Assembly (NCBI GenBank): GCA_026008535.1
Contig: BRKX01000004.1
Coordinates: 37,328,501-37,392,500, forward strand
Source of the DNA: Perilla frutescens
Lineage: Eukaryota; Streptophyta; Magnoliopsida; Lamiales; Lamiaceae
Direction of reading: 5' to 3'
DNA length: 64,000 nt
Shown here: positions 57,407-64,000 of the stretch, one piece after another
Position numbering within the stretch: position 1 is the stretch's first letter
Layout of the letters: each line of letters starts with the position of its first letter
Program-made: the position numbers and the translations under genes
Notes under the pieces: model-generated
The model's database searches: none
What the model saw: only the letters and a program-made list of their open reading frames with translations
Told to the model about the DNA's origin: nothing

Positions 57407-58423
57407 TCAAATCCTAAAATGTCCAAGACTAGGCTTTCGTCCAGTCAAAATTTCTATAGGCGTAGATGGGCCTGATTTTGATGGAACCACATTTAGAATA
57501 TAGGCTATCGTTTCCAGGGCATATCCCCAGAATGAAATAGGCAAATTTGAATAGCTCATCATCGATCTAACCATCTCTAACAATGTTCTGTTCCTTCTCT
57601 CCGCCACGACATTCTGCTGTGGTGTTCCCTGCGCAGTCAACTGGGATGTAATCACATTCTCTGCTAAGTAGTCCCTAAATTCATTCGAGAGGTACTCACC
57701 ACCACGATCAGACCGTAGTGATTTGATATTTTTACCTGTACGTTTTTCCACTTCCGCTCTGAATTCTTTGATAGTCTCAAAAGATTCTGACTTGCGGCGT
57801 AACAGGTATATGTATCCATACCTTGAGTAATCATCAATGAACGTGATGAAATACTCGTACCCTCCTCGAGCCTGAACTGACATAGGGCCACATAAGTCAG
57901 AGTGAATCAAATCTAGTACCTCTTCAGATCTATTCCCTTTATCCTTAAAGGGTCGCTTGGTCATTTTACCTTCCAAACAGGATTCACACAAAGGGAACAA
58001 TTCTAGGACTAATGAAGACAAGGGTCCATCGTTTACTAGTCTTTGTATCCGTTTAAGGTTAATATGGCCGAGCCTAAGATGCCAAAGATAAGTTTGATTC
58101 ATTTCCGAAGGTTCTTTTCGTATGTTAGAGTTTATGACCGATGTATTCAGTAAATGCATTTGCGTAGTATTTTGCATAGGATTAAGTAAATAAAGATGTT
58201 CATCCAATGTGCCAGAACAGATAAAATGTTTATCACTAAAGATAACAACCTTGTTATCAAAAGAAACAGAATATCCATCCATAAAAAGTTTAGAAACTGA
58301 AATCAAGTTTCGCCTAAAACCAGGCACATAAAGACAATCCTTTAAAACTAAAATCCTATCACTACTAAAAGATAAGGTTACGTCTCCCACTGCAACTTCC
58401 GCCACTTTCGTAGCATTGCCCAT
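57407..58423 (-). pseudogene. Copia integrase segment (with end of protease)
   Basis: 338 codons. HLRLGHIN and CESCLEGKMTKRPF form the HHCC zinc-binding region; DLCGPMSVQARGGYEYFITF, DDYSRYGYIYLL and SLRSDRGGEYLS carry the DDE core. NVVAERRNRTLLEMVRSM follows. It ends at the stop at 57407. Confidence 0.88.
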
Positions 58424-58438
58424 GTAGACTGAAATCTC

Positions 58439-59386
58439 TCAATCACTCAGCTGTCTTTTTACCAAGAACCCCTGTAAAGACATGCAAACATGATCAGTAG
58501 CTCCAGTATCTACTACCCATGACTGAGTAGAACAAGTAGCTAAACATGTTTCAACGACGAGAGATTGAGACGTACCCTTCTTCTTCTTGTTAGGACAATC
58601 CGCCTTCCAGTGACCTGGCTGGCCGCACTTGAAACACTTTGTCTTTGACTTAAATTCCTCGGGAGGAATCTTAGTCTTAGACTTTTTCACCTTAGGCGCC
58701 CCCTCTGTAGCTTTTTTGGGTGCGTTCTTCTTCTTCCTTTTAGTACCGGAAGAAGACGCCCTATTTTCAGCTAGGTGTGCCTCCGGATTTCCTTTTTGAA
58801 GTAACTCAGCCGCCTGAAGATCCATGAGCAGTTCAGTCAGGCTGACATTCCTTTTAATCATGTTAAAGTTCAGCATGAACTGCTCAAACCTCGAGGACAG
58901 GTTATGAAGAACAATGTCGATTTGAGAATCGCCATCCAGCTCTCCACCTAAGGTCTCGATCTCAGCCAGATACCCCATTATCGTGAGAACGTGATCCCTA
59001 ACAGGTGTGGAGTCAGACATTCTCACATCCATTAGCTTCTTCATTGCCAAATGGCGTGCCGAGCGGTTCTGATGACCGAAGAGTTGCCTAAGGTTGTACA
59101 TGATATTATAAGCAGTTTTCATAGGTTCATGCTGATGTTGCAACACATTCGACATAGATGCCAGAATGTAACAGCGCACTATCTCATTAGACCTAACCCA
59201 CTTATCATATGCAACCTTTTGGGCTTCGTCAGAACCCTCATCTGGCTTCTGAGGGCATACCTCTTCAAGTACAAATTTGTGTCCTTCCGCAGTGAGAACA
59301 AGATTAAGGTTTCAAATCCAGTCATTGTAATTTTCACCGATTAACTTGTTTTCTTTGAGAATAGTGGACAGGTTGGAGAGTGCCAT
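58439..59386 (-). pseudogene. Copia gag and protease start
   Basis: Start codon at 59386 (MALSNLSTI). An in-frame stop lies at 59312-59314 (likely an Arg codon changed by C to T), then an open frame to the stop at 58439-58441. The gag core ends with a basic Lys stretch and a CCHC zinc knuckle (CFKCGQPGHWKADC, about 58598-58639). The protease active site DTGATD is at about 58493-58510. Confidence 0.87.
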
Positions 59387-59389
59387 GAT

Positions 59390-61408
59390 GATATAGAATA
59401 ATTGAAAAGTAAACATGCAGTACAGTCACAAACTTTAGGATACTCACATATAATCGTATACCTCAAAAAATTATATGTAATCCACCGACATTTTAAAAAT
59501 GTTTCTTATAAGCCACGTTAGTGTGGACGTTTATAAAATTCATCCTTAAACAGGTAAAACCACCTTTAATTTACCTCCAGTCAAATTTTCTTATGACAAG
59601 TAAATTAATAGTCGGAAATAATCACGGTCGTGTAACCTTCAAATTAATAAGCCACGTTAGTGTGAACGTTTATTAATAAATTACACCTAAGTGTGAACAC
59701 CATCATCTTAGCACCAAGTCCACTATTTCGAACTCCCTGCTCTAGTTGGAGGAGTCAGTTTGTTCTAGTAGTGTTCTACAACTATCTTGATAAAAAAGTT
59801 TAATTTCTAGAGATAACAGTGATATGACACATCCGTTATGGAGGAAGACCTATTGTCAACTCACATGTCAATCACATCTCAATTAAACCAGATTAATGGA
59901 GACCGTTTGAGATTTCTACATACTTTGGTATGAATCTCTCCCACTTAGTTATTTAAGATTGAGGTTTCATTTTATCTCATTGTAAAACATACAAACATCA
60001 CATAAAATGATAAAACACCAGTGCATGCTTCAAACAACATAATAAGCAATAATAATAAAAATCAACTATCATGGCTTATATCTCATGTTGCTGAATGAGA
60101 TAAAACTGGAAAGTCAGCTTCGGAACCTCGGGCATGGCCGCCGCCCTCATCACTGCGCCTCGCCGAAAATCCTAGCTCCAATTAGGATTTCGGGACGTGA
60201 ATCAGTGATACTTCCTTTCTTAAGCTGTACTACTCTCCTTCTTTGAGTTGATCTTCAAACTTTATTCAATATAGAATATCTATTCCTTAAAGGAAAAAAC
60301 TAATATATCTAGAATAAAATTACAACTCAATAACTTGGTCTAACAGTTTTATTTCTATTATATTAAAACAACATAAAATAAAAACTAGACATAATCCATG
60401 GATTTTCTCATAGATTAAAAACATGTAGCCAAACCGGCATACGGCCCATCATACATTCAACATAAATTAAAACATACATCACATAATTAAGGAGCCATGA
60501 TAGTCGGTAACCCTGCAAACAGGTCAGTCTACAAATCCAACAATCACAATTACATGATTAGCATAAAATAACATATGATATCCAAACATGACATATTAAA
60601 TAATATTCGAATTTTCCAATTAATAAAATTAATTAATTCGATATTATCCACAAGATAAAAATTGAAAATTAAAATAATTATCCACCAATTTTAAACTTGT
60701 TAAATTTCGAAAATATTACTAAAATAAATCTGGAAATTATTTCAAATTATCCACCAAATTTATTTAATATTTTTTAGCCACCCTAATTAAATAATAATTG
60801 GATATATTGATATAAATCAAAAATCTAATTCAAATATTATCCATAAGAATCTAAATCTTCAAGGATAAGGTTTGGAGATTTGAGTCCACTTCAAAATCTT
60901 CCAAAACCTATCCAAAATTAAATTCTTATCACAATTGGATTTTGATAATTATTTGTATATATCCAAAATCACCTTATCCACTTTTAATCAAGAGATTTTC
61001 GAAAATATCTAAAATAATAAATCTGGAAATTTGATCCATTTCAAAATTCTTCCAAATTTAAAATTCTATTTTCAAATCTATCTAGATTAAAAATAGGTAA
61101 ATTAAGATATACATCAAATAAAATCAAATCTTAACCCAATCTTCCAAATTTTCGATCCACCCTAATAAATAAATCTGAAAATTTGATTTTCATCAAAATC
61201 TATTCCAAATTAATTTATTAAAACCGAAAATTAACCTATATTTCACATTTGGAAATTTTGACATTAATCAAAAAACTTATTCCAAATAATATAGTGTAGG
61301 TTTCGAAAATTACAAGAAAAATAAATCTGGAAATTTTGATCCACTTCAAAAATTACCAAATTTAAAATTCTAATTTCAAACCTATCTAGATTAGAATTAG
61401 ACAATCTT
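59390..61408 (-). other. Long non-coding leader of the copia element
   Basis: About 2 kb between gag and the right LTR. 60600-61400 is built of repeated phrases (AAATCTGGAAATTTTGATCC, TTTCGAAAAT). Related sequence is found at 1852-2397. A GC-richer island with GGCATGGCCGCCGCCC lies at 60118-60190. Confidence 0.65.
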
Positions 61409-62922
61409 TGAAGAATGAAAGGTAGTTTCCATGTTCCTTGTTTGGAACGCCTTCTAGATATTTGATGATTTTGATCTTGATCTTCTTCATCTTTCCTTAT
61501 GTTGGGGTTTTTTCGAATTGAACCACCGCATGATCTAATTGGATGTTCATTAATCCTAATGTCATGTAGATCATAAATTCATGCATCTCATATGTTTTAA
61601 TTAACCGAGTTCAATTAACATGCATAGCCGGTTTAATCGATTCTAATAAAGCGGAAACATAGAAATCGAAAAACGACTTACAAATTAAACGACGGGTGGA
61701 GGACAAGATTAAAGGTCTAATCTTGTTGTTGTATGTATGAAAAACGGCGCCCCATAGTGATATTCCACTCCTTGATCTTCTGTTGTATTCCCGGACTGAA
61801 TCTAGTTTCAGGGTGGGCTGAAATCTACTAGATCGATATGGAATTTGTGGAGATAAAGAGAACACAAGAGGAGCTGATCTATATGCTTAAAATTTCATCC
61901 CCCACCCTCTTATATATAAGAGGGTGGGCGAAATCTCAGTGTCCCAACCCTACTGGATTTGGGCCTCTATCTCTTTTTCTATCTCTAGTCCATTAAAGTC
62001 ATATTGGGCTACAACAGGGATCTAGAAGAATATTAAATTGGTCTGCTAATTTATTTAATTTCCAATATCCAATAAACTTAGGATATTATTAAATAAACTA
62101 AGTATTATTTTTATTCCACTAAACAAATAATACTGACCTACCAATTTAATACATATTTCTGAATATGTTTTCTCCTTTAGTCCAGCCATTCCCCGCGTTT
62201 AAGATATAATGCCCATTAATTAATTATGTAAGCTTCTGAAAACTATAATTAATTAATATCTTATCCTTGAGTAGTACCACACAAGCTTTACTCATGCACG
62301 GAATAAATTCCACCTGCAGGGTTTCAGCATGAACTTGCATTTCCTCAAGGAGACACCATCAAACTGGCGCACCAGGACACGGTGCCCCTACATATTGCAC
62401 GATCCATCATAAGTGTAAATGTCACAACCCAAGATATCGAGATTATTGATCCTTATGAAAGAATCTCACCCTTTGATAAATCAAAGCTGCAAACACTACA
62501 CGTATATGTCCGCCAACACATAGGGGTTAAGAACCCGAACTCTATGGATTCTTATTCTCTCATCTAAGGTCAGAATAGAGAAAAGAATCCTAAGTAGATC
62601 CTCCTCAATACACTTAACCGTGTATTAGAATAATCAGTTAGTCAAGACAAACTAACTATCAGATTATTCTACGGTGTACCGATAGCAGGTTCAGTGCCAT
62701 CTAGACCGTGAGCCTTTTAATACATTAAAAGGAACCGATGATATGATCTAACCATGTGTTTACCCACACCATATCATCTACAATGTAAGTATAGTGAACA
62801 TGCATGTAAATATAACGATTTAAATGCAAACAGTGACTGCAATTGTATTCATTCTATATCATCATAAAACCATTATTAATAATGTATACAAAAGACAGGT
62901 CTTCTAGTATACAAAACCAATA
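61409..62922 (-). repeat. Right (5') LTR of the copia element
   Basis: 1514 bp, near-identical to the left LTR. The extra 28 bp include TGCAATTGTATTCATTCTAT. Confidence 0.8.
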
Positions 62923-64000
62923 CCTTATTCACCACTTCAAAATTTTCTAGAATACATCTTGGACAAGTCTTTAGCAATCTGCAGATCTTCACATCTCATC
63001 ACAGAATCAATCTCAATCGATCTGAAGATGATTGTTGTTACTCGCTGCAGTGAACTCCAAGTTGAACACCAATCTGAATAACATCCAAAATCTCTCAAAT
63101 TTTACTATACGATTGTGTGAACATCCACTCTGAAGTCTTCTATCTTCAAGGAATGTTCTAAACACATATACGAACACCAAACTTTGAAGTATCTCGTCTT
63201 CAATATTGTTGTTCCTTTTGCACATCAAAAATATGAACACTCACCAGAACTTCATCCTGAACACTTCGCCAAAAACATCATGAAAGACCATTAAAATAAT
63301 GACAATCACCTGCATGCACTTCTGCACTAATATAGACTATATATTTTATCCTAAATAACCTAACAACTAAAACCAAAGCCCCCCCCCCATAAAAAGAAAA
63401 ACTAATGCCCTCTTCATGTGCGTGTAACCCATGATTCCTCTTTATTAACGAAAAGAATTGTATTAATCAAAGCATTTTTCTCCCTCATTGATAGCAACTT
63501 TCGATTCATACAGATTATCTTCATTTTCTCTCCATTTGTAATCAACAAATAAAAACAGTTGATAGCAACTTTTGATTTATTTGATTACATTTTGATATGT
63601 GAAATAATGTTATTTGAATCCATTTCTTGCATCAATGATCAGGCACTCATTTTCTTCCTTGAAAATAAGTTTGATTTCAAGGCCAATCTTTATTAATGTA
63701 TAGTAATATGGTAAAATTTCAGACAGATAACAAATACAAAAGTAGTACAAGTTTTTGTCATTAACTAATTAATCATTTAATTTGAGAATACATGTACATT
63801 TCATCATAATATTTCCACCTCTTCTATTCTTCTTTTTATTCTCTTTTCTTCGCACGACTTATAGTCTTATATCTCACATATCACAACTCTCAACTACAAA
63901 ATAAATCATCTATTTATTGTCTTTCAAGAAGATGATAATTAGCTAATTTTCCATTATATAACTGATTTCTCCTTGGAGTGATTGCTTCGTAACTGGTAAA
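62923..64000. other. Right flank, no recognised gene
   Basis: AT-rich. A nine-C run lies at 63380-63388. Open frames here are short and without domains. Confidence 0.45.

Larger units (their letters stand above)
53875..62922 (-). mobile_element. Degenerate Ty1/copia LTR retrotransposon
   Basis: Two about 1.5-kb LTRs flank, on the minus strand, gag, protease, integrase, reverse transcriptase and RNase H in the copia order (integrase before RT). The element is about 9.05 kb. The long leader between the right LTR and gag (about 59390-61408) is non-coding and internally repetitive. No tRNA-Met type primer binding site was found beside the right LTR, and the flanks give no clear target duplication. 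The right LTR ends CCAATA instead of CCAACA. Confidence 0.85.

Overview
The window is plant nuclear DNA. It is AT-rich, introns have GT-AG borders, there is a MIKC-type MADS-box gene, and nearly every common class of plant transposable element is present. The gene looks like that of a core eudicot, perhaps an asterid; the species cannot be read from the sequence. There is no sign of bacterial or organelle genes.

The one host gene that can be supported is a MADS-box gene of the FLOWERING LOCUS C (FLC/MAF) type on the + strand, from ATG 8888 to stop 29773. Its seven exons (185, 79, 62, 100, 42, 42 and 78 bp) join in frame into 195 codons. Intron 1 is about 18.25 kb and full of inserted elements. 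Intron 3 (27801-27883) appears to be a GC-AG intron. The upstream flank carries a dense W-box cluster and a G-box, and the start of intron 1 holds two TGCATGC (RY-type) motifs.

Left flank (1-8 kb): the end of a Ty3/gypsy-like LTR (to 1851), a relic of the leader of the copia element found again at 61 kb, a 36-bp-arm inverted repeat, a CACTA-like relic, and a decayed hAT element (3924-5184, TSD CTCACACC) holding a nested MITE (TSD ATAAAATG). Two diverged copies of a GCTAACGAA-rich repeat follow. Intron 1 holds a long-TIR fold-back element, a hAT-type element with GGTATACCG iterons and an exact 8-bp TSD (14445-15762), a small TIR element, a CACTA-like element (18500-19522), a CpG-dense repeat, and an inverted-repeat element with 24-C and 34-G runs.

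Right part (30-63 kb): a LINE relic on the minus strand, split by a MITE; then a non-autonomous Ty3/gypsy-like (LARD-type) element with three LTRs and two 1.15-kb internal regions (32528-46012), bounded by an exact 5-bp TSD (TAACA). It sits in the 5' part of a broken MuDR-type (MULE) transposase gene (46341-50007). A decayed Ty1/copia element with 1.5-kb LTRs lies on the minus strand at 53875-62922.

The most unusual signal is in the LTRs of the gypsy-like element. Each has (a) four successive modules with pol III A-box and B-box-like motifs at tRNA-like spacing, and (b) a downstream array of 4-bp-stem hairpins whose loops are nearly all UNCG tetraloops (UUCG, UCCG, UACG). Copy number differs between the LTRs (about 11, 7 and 11), while stems and loops vary in ways that mostly keep the fold.
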